Shown here: positions 37,333 to 48,935 of the stretch, in pieces
Numbering within the stretch: the first letter of the stretch is position 1
How the letters are laid out: each line of letters starts with the position of its first letter
Source of the DNA: Hydnum rufescens UP504
Lineage: Eukaryota > Basidiomycota > Agaricomycetes > Cantharellales > Hydnaceae
Direction: 5' to 3'
DNA: 64,000 nucleotides
NCBI GenBank assembly: GCA_014904985.1
Contig: MU128921.1
Coordinates: 141,944-205,943, forward strand
Notes under the pieces: model-generated
Told to the model about the DNA's origin: nothing
The model's input: the letters and a program-made list of their open reading frames with translations, nothing else
Database searches by the model: none
Program-made: the position numbers and the translations under genes

Positions 37333-37524
37333 ATGGCAGATCTCATTCTCCCAGACACCATGAAAATTTGGATCTACGAATACCTTGAGCCGACAGACGC
37401 TCTTGCATTTCCAACGTTACCTAGTCGTTATCTCCGTTCTGTCCCCTATAGCACCAGGGGGAAATTTGCAGCAATCGAAAGCGCTCTGGCATCCTGTATG
37501 AATCCATCCTCCCATGCGTTGTAA
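37333..37524 (+). other. F-box-like N-terminal fragment
   Basis: A 63-codon open frame begins MADLILPDTMKIWIYEYLEP and continues TDALAFPTLPSRYLRSV. The spacing LP.....I..YL.P.DAL....LPSR.LRS copies that of the F-box, the roughly 40-residue motif that links substrate adaptors to SCF ubiquitin ligases. Agaricomycetes have hundreds of such genes. Downstream frames (37514-37759) remain open but I recognise nothing, and typical following motifs such as a W-R-A-A helix or a Cys-pair zinc site are missing. It may be a remnant, a gene with introns I cannot resolve, or a chance match. Confidence 0.3.
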
Positions 37525-39406
37525 CGGGCGTCAGCCCGGGGCTCGGAATGCGCCAGAATTCCTTGCGCCGATGTCTGTACAGGTACGACAGAGAACCTTG
37601 ACATACGGAGTGACTCTGACCTTGAAGTCCACGATAGAAAAGGGGTTGTCCTTCTTGTCAAGCCGCATGTATCTAGAGACGGGGGCAGATATCAAGTGGA
37701 TTCCCTTGGAAGTGCTACCTAGGGTGTCAGCTGCCCACTCTGCGTCTGTCCGAACGTGAGGGATCAGGGCGTTGCCACGGCCGGGAGCTTGTTCGTATTT
37801 GTCGGAAACCTCGGACGCATCCGACGAGCGCGACATTGGGCTTCCCGAGCCTACGTACCAGCGTGGGACTTTGAAGAACTCATTTGGCTGTCGGTGCTCG
37901 CGGAGGTGAGGGCTCGGGATTTCCCGCTGGTTCCCTCAGGATCATATTTAGGGTTCCCCCACACCATAAACCATAGCCGCGCTTCCTCTCACACACTCTC
38001 CAATATAGGGATTCCAAGGTCCCCCCCCTAGTCAGCGATCTGTGTGCTTTTCCATTCGGTCAGTGGTGCCCTACATCCTTCTTTGGGGTGGATTTATCGG
38101 CCAAGGCAATGCCTGCCATACATACCTAGATCCATCTTGAGCAGGAGGCAGACTGACACGTACTTTCCATGTGGGCGACTTCATGCAATCCCAGTTTCTG
38201 TGCAATAGCACTGTCGCAGGATTTGAACCCGTGGTCCCACTGCTATAAAACGATCCCAGCTAATGATGTTCGCCGCTATATCCGTATCTAACGTGCTTCA
38301 AGACGCTAGTGCCTACTCGCTGTCTCTGGCTTTTCCCTGGTCGCTATGGCTGGTGCCACCGCGTGTGCACTATTAGCCACCATTTGCAAGATCGTTTGTA
38401 AATACCTAACAAGTACCGTATATTGGCTCCCCGCCGCCCTCCAATGTGCTTAATTTTTGATCCTAATTCCGCACTATATTCGAAAGGTCTCGCCTCACTC
38501 GCTCCAATTTCGTACACAAGGGTGTATGGAGACACTTGCGTATCATGCGTCATCGTTGAATTGTGTGGGGCCCGTCGGAAATTCTCACTTATTCTCACTT
38601 TGCCTCAGGCATACTTTCTGGTCTCTCTGCATGCTGGTCCCCAGCTCCAAACCCCCAAGCCGCAAATTAAACGTCAGACACATGGCTTTCTAGCTTCCTG
38701 GAAGCGCCCCCTTCATCTAGCACCATACGGCAGCACGCAGGTTGATGGAAAATCTTGGTAGCAATTCACATTCAAGGTTTACAGCCATTCCCCGTTGAAT
38801 TGGACCTCGACTTTGTGGTTGGGCTTGTCTGGCGGGGAATCGAAATCGAATCATGCCGTAAAGCGAGATGTTGCTCTCGAATGACGCCGTGGCGCCGTGG
38901 CGTGGAGGTCTGCTGTGGACGCCGGATCGTCAAGACCGCGCCCTCGCATGGTCGTTTTAACTTTTTATGAGCATCGAGCTCGAATCGTGGAGGAGGTGCG
39001 CGCTTTGACCAAGAAGGGTGTTCCGGTCTACTGTTTTCTATATATTCACCGAGCGCGCCCTCTAACCTATTTTGCTTTACTGATCCCTGACCATTTCCCT
39101 GGCCATTATAGCAGGCCCGTTGCTTTGATGAGCTTGTCTAGGTGGTCCAGGCCCAAGTTCATGGGCCTAGAAGATAGGGTCTTTTCTAATTTTCCTTGGG
39201 TGCCCTACCGCAGTACCGTTCCTTGACAGCTTATGTGCAACTTCATCCTTGTTTTACCATTTTCCTTTGCTGCGTTTCACCCTAGCACTGTAGCAATGAT
39301 TTTTTTTGTTAGAATGCAAGTAGTTGAATCAAGTTGAGACCCGAGTTGGAAGTTGCCTCGTTGCAAGTGCGTGGCCTCCCGCTGCCCTGTGCTCCAATCT
39401 CGACAG
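37525..39406. other. 1.9 kb region without a supported gene
   Basis: Open frames on both strands lack motifs. A tRNA B-box-like string (GGTTCAAATCC) lies on the minus strand near 38217-38227, but no cloverleaf can be folded around it. The last 200 bases before 39407 should hold the EDC4-like promoter. Confidence 0.4.
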
Positions 39407-42400
39407 ATGAGCCTTCCCACGAAACCAAAACAGATGCCGCCTTCAGATCCTCCCCAGGAGACTCGCTCACCGTCTCTTCTAAGTCTTCTCCATCCCTTCC
39501 AAGGAGAGCGCGAACAGCAACGATACTCAGGTTCCCCCCCCACTCAGCAGCAGAGCTCACATCCCCAGCAGCCTTCGAATACTGGAGACACCGACCCGAA
39601 CAGACCAACATCCATATCCGTCGACTCGCTCTTTCGCAACATCGTCCCAGCGACTAAGCAGCAACAGCCATCACCTACTCCTTCAGATCTCAGTGGACAC
39701 GTTGCCGATCACGCTGCCACGAGCTCGGATAGACAGCACGCTCTTCTCTCTTTGCTCGGAAACGTTGCATCTTCTTCGACCGAATCTCAGAATCTAGACA
39801 CTCAAGTGACTCAACCGCCACAAGGACCACCCGCACCTCGAGGCCCTCCCAACAACCCGATGTCTGCGCATGAAAATCAGGGAAAACTCCTTCTTGAGCA
39901 GCTCATGGCTGGGTGAGACTTCTCGCTCTACGTGCGAAAATCCGTGTTGACATTAACCGTGTCGTGCTCTGTGACTATCTAGCTCTGGGAATGAAGCTCA
40001 AGGCAGGCCCCAGCCCTCTGAGACGTATCGTGGAGATCAATACCGTTCGCCCTCTCCGCCCTCCTTTCCTGCCGTGTCGAAACCACTGTCTCCCCCCCTT
40101 CGCCACGCCTCTCCTCTCAGTCATGAAGCCGCCGCGGGAGACCCGCCCCGCAGGAGCAAGTTCGAGTTCGTCTCTCCTTTCGACGCTCTTTCCACCTCAC
40201 CACCAGTTCCTACTACGTCTTCTTCCACCAAGAAGAAGCCTGTCCCGGCTGTCGAACCAAGTACGTCCCCGACAATCCGCCCAGTCTCTCCACGCCCTAT
40301 AGATGCCCCTCTGCAATTCCCACGAAGACTTATGACGCCTGAGCAGCCAGGCTCACGCGTCCAGTCCGACACCGAGTCTCAAACCGCTGTGGAACGACCA
40401 TCTAATCCAGGTAACAGAAATTACCCTCATTCTCTCGATTCCTACGACTCCGGCTTCCGACCTATTCCCTTTTTAGCTCCAGCTTCAACTCTCCCTTCTC
40501 CCCCAAGTTACCAGTCGGTGGCCCAGGCTCCTCCCTCACTGTCGCCAACGCTGCGCGCTACAACGAATACTCGTGACGCACCCGTCACTGGGACTGTGGC
40601 AAGCGCCGAGTCCTCGGGGCCCTCCCAGCCAGTTCTCCCCCTCAAGGATCAAGAGTCCTCTTCCTCGTCTGGCAGAGAAGGCAGGGGCAAGAGAGAAGAT
40701 CTCCGGCCTAAGGCTCCGGTCGCGGCGTCGACCTCTCAGCCGCCTCCGCCAAAATCCGCCAGGGTGCCACCACCATCGTAAGTACTTCAAGTCTCCAAGA
40801 ACTGGCTTCACTTGATGTTGATTTCGGTCCGATTAGTGTTGCTTCCCCAATATATGTCCTGGACATGACCGCACCTCTTCAATCCACATGTGCGCCTCCG
40901 GGACTGACCGTGGTGACCCCAATCGCGTTGCTTAGGCTGGAGAATATCTACTCTCAAGGAACTACTATCGCAGTGTCTGGCTTCATTGCCTATGCGATGA
41001 CAAGAGGTGCTTATTCGTGATCTTGTTTGAGCTTGGTGCATACATTGACGCGGAGTATTTTATGTAGGACGTGTCCGCCTCATTGCGCGGTCGAACGGCT
41101 CTCGTGCTCTGCTCCACCTCCCTTCGACGTTCCCTCCCTCCACATCTGCCACGGATATGGTTGTGAACGGGAACCTACTCGCTTGCGTCACCAGTGATGG
41201 TGGGCTTGTCATCTGGGACGTCCCAGCTGAGCTCGATGAGAACCCTCCTGTCGAAGTGGTTCTTCACATCTCCCCCACAGATGGTGCCTTCGGACTGAAG
41301 CTCGTAAAATGGCATCCCAAGCAATCCGGCACAATAGCGGTGGCGTCCGACCGTGAAGTATATGTGTTCAATGTCCATGAAGCGCATCGCGTATCCCAGG
41401 GAGAGAGAACGTCACTCCAGGAATTGGCTAAGATTTCGAATGTTATTCAGATCCCATCGGTATGTTGTGGCTAATTCAACTGTTTTTGCATTGGAAATTC
41501 GCTCATCATACAACCTCAGCCTCTGGTCAGCTTCACGTTCGATTCTCCTCAGATTGCACTCGCGACGATTTCCATCGACTCCACCATCACACTCTGGTCT
41601 ATCAAAGACAAGCTGCCGTTCTGGTCTGGTCGAGTGCCTGGGGAAGGCTTGCCCTCCTCGATCGACTTCCTCGACGGAGGTCTTCTTGTGGGCCGCAAAC
41701 AAGGCACAGTGCTGCAGCTACTCCCTGTGATGAGTGCTCAAGTCACAGCCACCATCAAATTGACGACCGGTGCCAAAGTGGCAAGAGAAGATGATGAGTC
41801 CATCTTCTGTCATGTCGGCTATGACCCGCGTATCAAGACCCTCTGGGTGGCTCATAGTACTCGTGCCTCTCTCTTTGCCATCCGTCTTTCTTTCGATGCT
41901 TCCACTTCTCCTTCGATCGAACCGGATCGTTCAACACCCGTCAGCAGTCCCGTCATCGAGCAAATCGCCGAATTCCCTACCCCGATGCAGTGCATCAATA
42001 TGGCGATCCTCGTCAGCGACGAGTTGGACTCTACCACTGCTGTCGCGTCCTTTGCAATGCACCAGGGTGGTGTAGATCAGATCAACATCCTCATGGACAC
42101 TTTCGAAAACGCCTTGGCAGGAACGGTCGCAAAACTCCCTCCCGCTACGTATCCGAGTGAGAAGGAGAAACCAGCGCCCAAGGTTGTGCCCGTGCCGGCC
42201 ACACAGCCGAAGACCCAACAGCTACTTCCAGCACAACAGACCTCCGGACCTACTCAGCGAGCAACGCTTCCGGAACCCGCAAGACCCCGATCGCCTGTTT
42301 CTGATGCGGAAGCTCCTGAATCGACTCTCGCCAAAGGAAAGGGACCCAGAGTCCCCAAAGCAGGCAAAGAGAAGGAGAAGCCTCCCAAGACTGAGACTAA

Positions 42401-44297
42401 GCCCACACCTGCCGAGGTCAAGGTGGAGACGAAGGAATCGGACTCGACTGGGCTGGCCAAAGATCTCAAGAAGGTATGTTATCTCGATTGTCCCTGTGCC
42501 ATGGCTTGTTAATGAGCCATCCAGGTTGAGGATAACCTGCACACCCGAATCGGGAAGCTTCTTTCTAAGGAATTAGACAAGCAGCGTTAGTGGTTTCCCG
42601 CTTATCTACTGGAGTACTCGTGCTAATTTGATGTATTAGAATCACGTATCGAAGACCTGCGTCGTGCCGATCAAGAAGCTGACTTTGCCCGTCAAGAGAC
42701 TATTCTAAAGCTGATTTCGACCGAACTGACTAAGAATACTACCCGGGTTGTTGAGCAGGCTATCAAGAGCGAGGTGCAGAATACCGTGCTTCCAGCGCTC
42801 GAAGCAATAACGAAAAACGAAATTAAGGCCGCTCTCAGCAACCAAATCGCTAAGGGCCTCGCCGACTCAATGAGACAGGTATGATCACGTCCTACTCATC
42901 TGTATGGTCCCTGACTCTCTTCACATTTTCTCAGGCTCTTCCCAGCGAGATCGAGCGACTGCTCCTCCGCCCTGATGTCTCCACTCATGTCGCACGCAAC
43001 TTCTCCGTCACAGTCACTCCACTCATCGAGCGACACGTAAAAGAATCTATCACTAAGACACTGATTCCTGCGTATACGGAGGCAACGACTGGAATGCAGA
43101 TGAATCTCAGCCGGGAGATCTCTTCGGAAATCCTGAATTTGAAGAAAGAGATTGTTACATGGCAAGGGGAAGCGCTTCGTGGCACAGAGGTGTGTTTGTC
43201 GTCAGTGTCGTGTTGTTGAACACACGCTTACCTTTATTTTATTAGTCTGCAATGCGAGATATGGAGCAAACAATCCGGAACTTGAACGAGCAAGTGCGGA
43301 CCCTTACTTTGCAAGTCCAGTCACAACAAACCCAGTCGATCCCGCCCGTTTCCTCGACGCATCGTTCCTCTCCTGGTGTACCCCCACCGCATTTGGCACA
43401 ACAAAGTCAACACTTGCAGCATCCGCTTCCTCATCCGCATCTTTCCAATTCTTCTCATCTGCGACAGGGCAGTCTTGCGACACTTGGATCCTCTTCTTTG
43501 GCTGGACTCTTGCCGCAGACACAACTTCCTCCGCCTCAGAACCAGGCTCCAGGATCGAGCTCCTATGGGAGTCAAGGGATGTGGCAACCACCCCATCCCC
43601 AATCTCACTATGTACCACCCTCGAATGCCCCACCGCAGCAAACATATAAGCCACAGCCGCCTCCACAGCAGCAATCGCAGCAACAACAGCAGCAGTCTGT
43701 GCCTTCAGTGCAGTCCTTCCGCCAGGCAGAACAGCAGCAACCTCTATCGTCCCATCAAGGTGGTGGAGAGGATTGGGATGACACATTCCTCGCTACGCTT
43801 GGGAAGCAAGATGCGCGTCAGCTCAGAGAGCTGCTACTTCGATGCAATCCCGAGGTCATTATGCCCGCCAAGCGCGAGCTCACACCACTTAGTCAAGCAG
43901 TAGTCTTGACCCTTATTCATCGAGTAAGGCCTTCAAAATTTCTGGTTGCACGTAGTCTTGTATTAACGAGTGCATATATCAGCTTTCCGACTCGCTTGTT
44001 GAACTATCGTCACAGGATGAAGCCTTCAGGCTTGGGCTTTGGTGGTTGCAGCGGGCTGCATATACTCTTAACCCAAATGTTCGTCTTATCTCCTACCATT
44101 ATTTTCTGGTTTTGGACTGCAGTATGACCTTCATTCCGCAGGATCCCGTAATATCTTCGTACATCGGTCCCGTATTGTCAACCGCACAGACAATATTGTC
44201 ACAAACTTCCGCTCGTCTGCCTAGTACCCCTTCAAATATCGAGTCTCAGAACATGATTTCACAGATTCAACGCGCCCTTTCGATCAAGCCTGTATGA
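39407..44297 (+). CDS. EDC4: EDC4/Ge-1-like mRNA decapping scaffold
   Basis: A cytoplasmic P-body scaffold with an N-terminal WD40-type propeller and a C-terminal helical domain that enhances DCP2 decapping. A long disordered N-terminus rich in Pro, Ser and Gln (39407-40780) opens MSLPTKPKQMPPSDPPQETR. The propeller exons then give LLACVTSDGGLVIWDV, FGLKLVKWHPKQSGTIAVAS, STITLWSIKDKLPFWSG and FLDGGLLVGRKQGTVLQLLP. A charged linker (APKVVPVPATQPK) precedes a long coiled coil near 42640-43290. A Gln-rich tract follows at about 43620-43750 (QQQSQQQQQQSVP). The C-terminal Ge-1 helical domain holds FLATLGKQDARQLRELLLRC and TPLSQAVVLTLIHR, with the end at 44297. An ATG at 39353 is an alternative start; a CAG directly before 39407 could also be a splice acceptor. 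Confidence 0.85.
43615..43745 (+). repeat. CAG/CAA-rich (polyglutamine-coding) tract in EDC4-like gene
   Basis: Imperfect CAG and CAA triplets run through this part of the exon and encode glutamine-rich sequence, with the purest stretch at about 43670-43697. Such tracts are common in P-body scaffolds and tend to vary in length. Confidence 0.8.
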
Positions 44298-45166
44298 ACA
44301 AAAAGACTGTCCCTTTTCTTTGTTCCTCTGCTCGATTTCCTCCCTCATTGCTCATCATCCCGTCCCATTCCCGTCCCTGCCGTGTTGTTCTCCATGTCTT
44401 TTTCATACCTCTCCCTTCTCTTCTGAAGTCTCTGAAGTCTCTCATGCATCACGTATGCATCACCCTTGGCTCTTGCTTGTTCCATTTTTTGTTGGCGGTT
44501 CATGATTGTTCTGTCCAAACATTCCTGTTACTACGTACGCCTTTTTATGTCATCCTGCTCCATTGCACGAGCACACGAGATTCCTTTTTTTGAAAATATC
44601 AGAAGACGTGCCTTCGCTCAACCACCTGGTCTGTTTGAGACGTTTTGGGTGGTACAGAATGTTAGTATATGTTGGCAGATATAGACACTGAATAACTGGG
44701 TGACCTTGCGAGCAAGGTGACTATCTGAGCTGGAGGAGGGGGAAGATCAAGACCCGCAGCGTTCATTTTTAAGTACGTATGCAGTAAGCCACAAATCAAT
44801 CGCCCTGAGGATACTTTGAGTGGAAATCACAATGGAGGGTGGATAGCAAAGTAGATGAGATGTCGATCGGAATTGGCTGCGGGCCCATTCTGGTCGCAGT
44901 TCGCGCCTTCTTCTGTGGCTGAACCTTGATTAAAATAGGATTGCAGTCACCGGAAGCAAGCATGGTCCATGCCCCCATTACCGCACCTCTGGGTCGTCGC
45001 CATTCGTTTGGATGAAGAGGGACCTGTCTAATCAGCTCCATCCCAAAGCCATCTCTGGGAGAACTGACATTATTGGGCGTAATTGCCGCCCTTCGTTCCC
45101 TGATAATTTCCAAATTCCCGGTAGGGTCGGGTGTATTTTTTCCTGAGAATCTGTGAGCCGACCGCC
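44298..45166. other. Intergenic region with start of the duplicated segment
   Basis: The first 350 bases are T/C-rich 3' flank of the EDC4-like gene. From about 44930 the sequence resembles 47143 onward, the left part of the duplicated dehydrogenase unit. No gene is seen. Confidence 0.5.
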
Positions 45167-46530
45167 ATGCCTCACTCCAAGGTTTGGTTCATCACGGTGC
45201 GCATCTTGTCACTCATTACACTGGCCTCATCAACCGCACCAAGCCGACCTTCCCGTGCTCTGAATCACAGGGATGCTCCACTGGAATGGGGAAGATCATC
45301 GCTCGCGCCGCACTCAGCCGCGGCGACAAGGTCATCGCGACAGCTCGAAATGTCGCCAAACTTGATGACCTCAAGGCAGATGGCGCGTCTGTTATGGAGT
45401 TGGATGTCACGGTTGAATTTGAGGCGATCAAGGCTAAGGCAAAGGAGGCGGAAGCTATTTACGGTCGGGTCGACGTCGTGGTCAATAACGCGGGGTTTGG
45501 CGCCATCAGTCCCATTGAAGAACTTGGGTGCGTGCCATCATACATATATATATTTACGGGGCGTTTGTGACAGATGCATTGGGACCGCTATACAGCGGGG
45601 AAGGGTTTGCGATGCAGTACAAAGTAAACGTATTTGGCGTTGTGAACGTGACCAATGCTTTTTTACCGTACATGCGAACCCGGAAGGAGGGGACGATCAT
45701 CATGATGGGCAGTCGATCTGGCTGGAGAAAGCTCAAGGTGGATTTTTCCTAATTGGTGATGCTTCGTAATTCCTTACTGATGGTATACCCAATCCAGATG
45801 TTCGGTGCCTACGCCTCTTCAAAGGCGGCTGTAAACAGTGAGCTCTCCACCGATGAATCAGGAAGCTTATTTATACCTATCCTGAACCCGCATCTTCCTA
45901 GTCCTTGGAGAGATTCTGGCGTTGGAGGTGGCCCCTTTCAACATCCGCGTGCTCACCGTTGTAGCTGGTGGCATCGCTACAGACGGACAGGTTGGGAACC
46001 CAAGCTTACGGAATGAGGCCACTTCTCGTGCCGACTTTGTGGGTATTGATGACTATGCACCAATACACGGTGTCCTAGAAGAATATCGTAATACCCTGGA
46101 GGGGAAGCAACTCGGAGATCCTGTCAAAGTCGCGGAAGTGATTTTGGACGTGGTCAGAGGCGAAGGCGTCATGAGGACTGCGGATGGTGGACTTCGGGAA
46201 TGGCCTGAGCGGCTAGTGTTGGGATCGGATGCGGAGTATGACATCCGCAATACGGCGAAAAGCCACGAAAAGGGAATGGAGGAGTGGCACGACGTTCTTG
46301 TCAGCACAGATAGACGGAAATTTGATCCCTGATAGATGTGCGATGTCACGCAGCCTGCAGTGTATAGTAGCCAAGATGAGCGAAATAGTAAGCAGGAAGG
46401 AAAGCCAATCTTCCAGGGAAGAAACCCACAGTTAATTGGACATTGCCATTCAACGCCTGAGTTTCGACCTAACACATGGACACCAATCAAAACATGTCGC
46501 GAAAGGTCGCACTCACTGCAATTAAGTCTG
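44930..46530 (+). repeat. Tandem segmental duplication, copy A
   Basis: Copy A carries the first short-chain dehydrogenase with flanks. Its left flank (TAAAATAGGATTGCAG, then CACCGGAAGCAAGCATGG) matches copy B from 47143. Its right flank (CTTCCAGGGAAGAAACCCAC and later AACACATGGACACCAATC) matches copy B at about 48815-48935. The match therefore extends beyond both coding ends and covers introns, which shows a DNA-level duplication in direct orientation. Confidence 0.85.
45167..46332 (+). CDS. Short-chain dehydrogenase/reductase, copy A
   Basis: A classical SDR oxidoreductase using NAD(P)H. Exon 1 (ATG 45167) reads MPHSKVWFIT and splices to GCSTGMGKIIARAAL, forming the TGxxxGxG nucleotide-binding motif. 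Further marks are ARNVAKLDDLKADGASVMEL with the DV acidic pair, VVVNNAGFGAISPIEEL (the NNAG strand), YKVNVFGVVNVTNAFLPYM, IIMMGSRSG with the catalytic Ser, and AYASSKAAVN with the catalytic Tyr and Lys (YxxxK). The last exon, VAPFNIRVLTVVAGGIATDG, ends at 46332. At least four introns sit at the same places as in copy B. The sequence type resembles fungal SDRs annotated as 17-beta-hydroxysteroid-like or alcohol/ketone reductases. The true substrate is unknown. All catalytic residues are present. Confidence 0.88.
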
Positions 46531-47367
46531 CTGTAGGGCGCTTAGCACCACTCCCAGGGCCTGTTCTCAGTGAAAGAAATTTCTTCAGCTTCAAACTCCT
46601 GGGAGCACTCGGTGGGGTCCAGAATCCCAAAGTCTGCTTCCAACCCAGGTGTCAGGGGTCCTGGTGGGGCCGGTGGGAAGATTTGTCAGCGGTCCGGGTG
46701 TCCGGGGTCCATTGCGGAAAGTTCCGATTACGTCATAATGGTACGTTCCTCTTAGTCCAAAGCACGACGACGCAGAGAGGTAGCGAATGTAACAGCAGCC
46801 GAGTCGCAAGGGCCGGTTTGCTTCCGGCCGTCGTGTCGTGCGTCTCGTTGTCGCGCTGTCTGAGAGGTCACTTGTCTAAGCAACTAACCCACCCACGCAG
46901 AGTCATATCTACCGCCTTCACGCACCGAGATCGGCGAAGCAGTTGCTTCGCAATCTCTCACGTAGCCACGCCAGTAGATAGGACGAAGACAGCAGGTGAG
47001 GGCCCAGGTCTTGATGTGCGGAGCTGCTCTAGAGGGTACATTGCCACATTGGTGCAAGCTGCCTGTATATATTTTACCACTGTAACGTAGAATGTAGAAC
47101 CAGAGTTCGAGGTCAGGGAGGTACCTAGATCCAGAGGGCCCAGCCTTGACTGAAATAGGATTGTAGGAGTAGGTGGCCACCGGAAGCAAGCATGGTTTCT
47201 TCAGCTCTCCATTAACCCCTATTACCCGCTCTGCGTTTGGGCGGAGGGCAGCCTGTCTAATCAGTTCCATTCCAGGCGTCTAAAATCCATCGTTTGGAGA
47301 GCTGACGTTGAGCATCCCCATGTTCCCATTTCAAAGTACCGGTCGACCGGGTGCATTTTCCACCGTC
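46333..47367. other. Spacer between the duplicated dehydrogenase genes
   Basis: The first 200 bases are the right flank of copy A. From about 47143 it is the left flank of copy B. Between them (about 46530-47140) is unique sequence with no supported gene. A short GC-rich direct pattern (CAGGGGTCCTGGTGGGGCCGG) lies near 46650. Confidence 0.5.
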
Positions 47368-48935
47368 ATGTCTCAATCTAAGGTTTGGTTTATCACGGTG
47401 CGGATCTGGTCACTCATTACAACCGTGCCAAGCCAACCTTCCTATGCGCTGAATCATAGGGATGTTCCACTGGAATGGGAAAGACCATCGCTCGCGCAGC
47501 ACTTAAACGCGGCGATAAGGTTATCGCAACAGCTCGGAATATCGCCAAGCTTAATGACCTCAAGGCAGATGGCGCATCTGTCATGGAGTTGGATGTCACA
47601 GTTGAATTTGATGCGATCAAAGCCAAGGCGAAAGAGGCGGAGGCTATTTACGGTCGGGTCGACGTCGTGGTCAATAATGCGGGATTTGCTGCGGTCAGTC
47701 CCGTTGAGGAGCTTGGGTGCGCATAATCACATGCATATGTACGGGGCGCTTGTGATAGAAACCACTGATTCTTTTGGGGTGTTATACAGCGGAGAAGGGT
47801 TTGTGATCCAGTACAAAGTCAACGTGTTTGGCGTTGTGAACGTGACCAATGCATTTTTACCGTACATGCGAACCCGAAAGGAGGGGACGATCATCATGAT
47901 GGGCAGTCGATCTGGCTGGAGAAAGCTCAAGGTGGATTTTTCCTAATTGTTGATATTTAGCAACTCTTTACTGAACGTATTTTTTTGCGCCCAATCCAGA
48001 TGTTAGGTGCCTACTCCTCTTCAAAAGCGGCTGTAAACAGTGAGCTGTCCACTGATGAATCAGAAAACATATTTATACCCATCATCCACCTGGACCTCCC
48101 TAGTCCTTGGAGAGATTCTGGCGTTGGAAGTAGCCCCTTTCAACATCCGCGTCCTCACCGTTGTAGCTGGTGGCATCGCTACAGATGGACAGAGCGGGAA
48201 AGCTAGCCTGCGAAGTGAGGCCACTTCTCATCCCGACTTTGTGGGCATCGATGACTATGCACCAATGCACGATCTCCTGGAAGAATATAGTAACACCCTG
48301 GAGGGGAAGCAACTCGGAGATCCTGTCAAAGTCGCGGAAGTGATTTTGGACGTGGTCAGAGGCGAAGGCGTTATGAGGACTGCCGACGGAGGACTTCGGG
48401 AATGGCCTGAGCGGCTAGTGCTAGGATCGGACGCGGAGTATGACATCCGCAATACGGTGAAAAGCCACGAAAAGGGAATGGAGGAGTGGCATGATGTTCT
48501 TGTTAGCACAGATAGACGGGAATTTGATCCTCGATAGATGTGCAACGTCGCACAGCGTGCAGTGTAACAAGACGAACTAGTGTGTGTATGTAAATCTCAA
48601 TTTATAAACTGCAAACAGGCTGTTCCCAAATGGCACCAAGGGTGCTCTGTTTCCCCAAGACAAGTATCATACATGAGGTCACATGAACAGTCAGTAGCAG
48701 CCATATTTAATATCCCCATATCGATGCCCAACTCCATTGGCATAAACCTGGGTGATAGGCCCAGATTTTCACTGGATTCCTTAGACAAGTTGGTGTATTT
48801 GTGAAACAAAATATTCCAGGGAAGAACGCCACAGCTAATCTGGCACATTCCCATTGAACGTACGAGTTCGACCTAACTAAACACATGGACGCCAGTCGAA
48901 ACATGGTAGTGAAAGGTCCCACTCACGGCGATTAA
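47143..48935 (+). repeat. Tandem segmental duplication, copy B
   Basis: This direct repeat of 44930-46530 has the second dehydrogenase inside. The flanks correspond as described for copy A, with small insertions and deletions. Copy B is slightly longer, mainly from an added few tens of bases on the left and insertions after the stop codon at 48537. Confidence 0.85.
47368..48537 (+). CDS. Short-chain dehydrogenase/reductase, copy B
   Basis: Paralogue of the gene at 45167, with the same exon layout. ATG 47368 gives MSQSKVWFIT, spliced to GCSTGMGKTIARAALKRGDK. The cofactor motif TGxxxGxG, VVVNNAGFAAVSPVEEL, IIMMGSRSG (catalytic Ser) and AYSSSKAAVN (catalytic Tyr and Lys) are all intact. The C-terminus repeats GGLREWPERLVLGSDAEYD and ends at 48537. 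Differences from copy A are mostly conservative; the N-terminal loops after NNAG and the segment near ATDGQSGKASLR (copy A: ATDGQVGNPSLR) vary most. Both copies look functional, so the duplication may raise dosage or allow substrate divergence. Each copy has its own upstream region with a shared GGGTGCATTTT-like or GGGTGTATTTT-like string before the ATG. Confidence 0.88.

Noticed and set aside
38190..38280. tRNA-like B-box (GGTTCAAATCC on the minus strand)
   Set aside because: No matching acceptor stem, D arm or seven-base anticodon loop could be built around it, and the T stem has mismatches. It is treated as chance or a very decayed tRNA.
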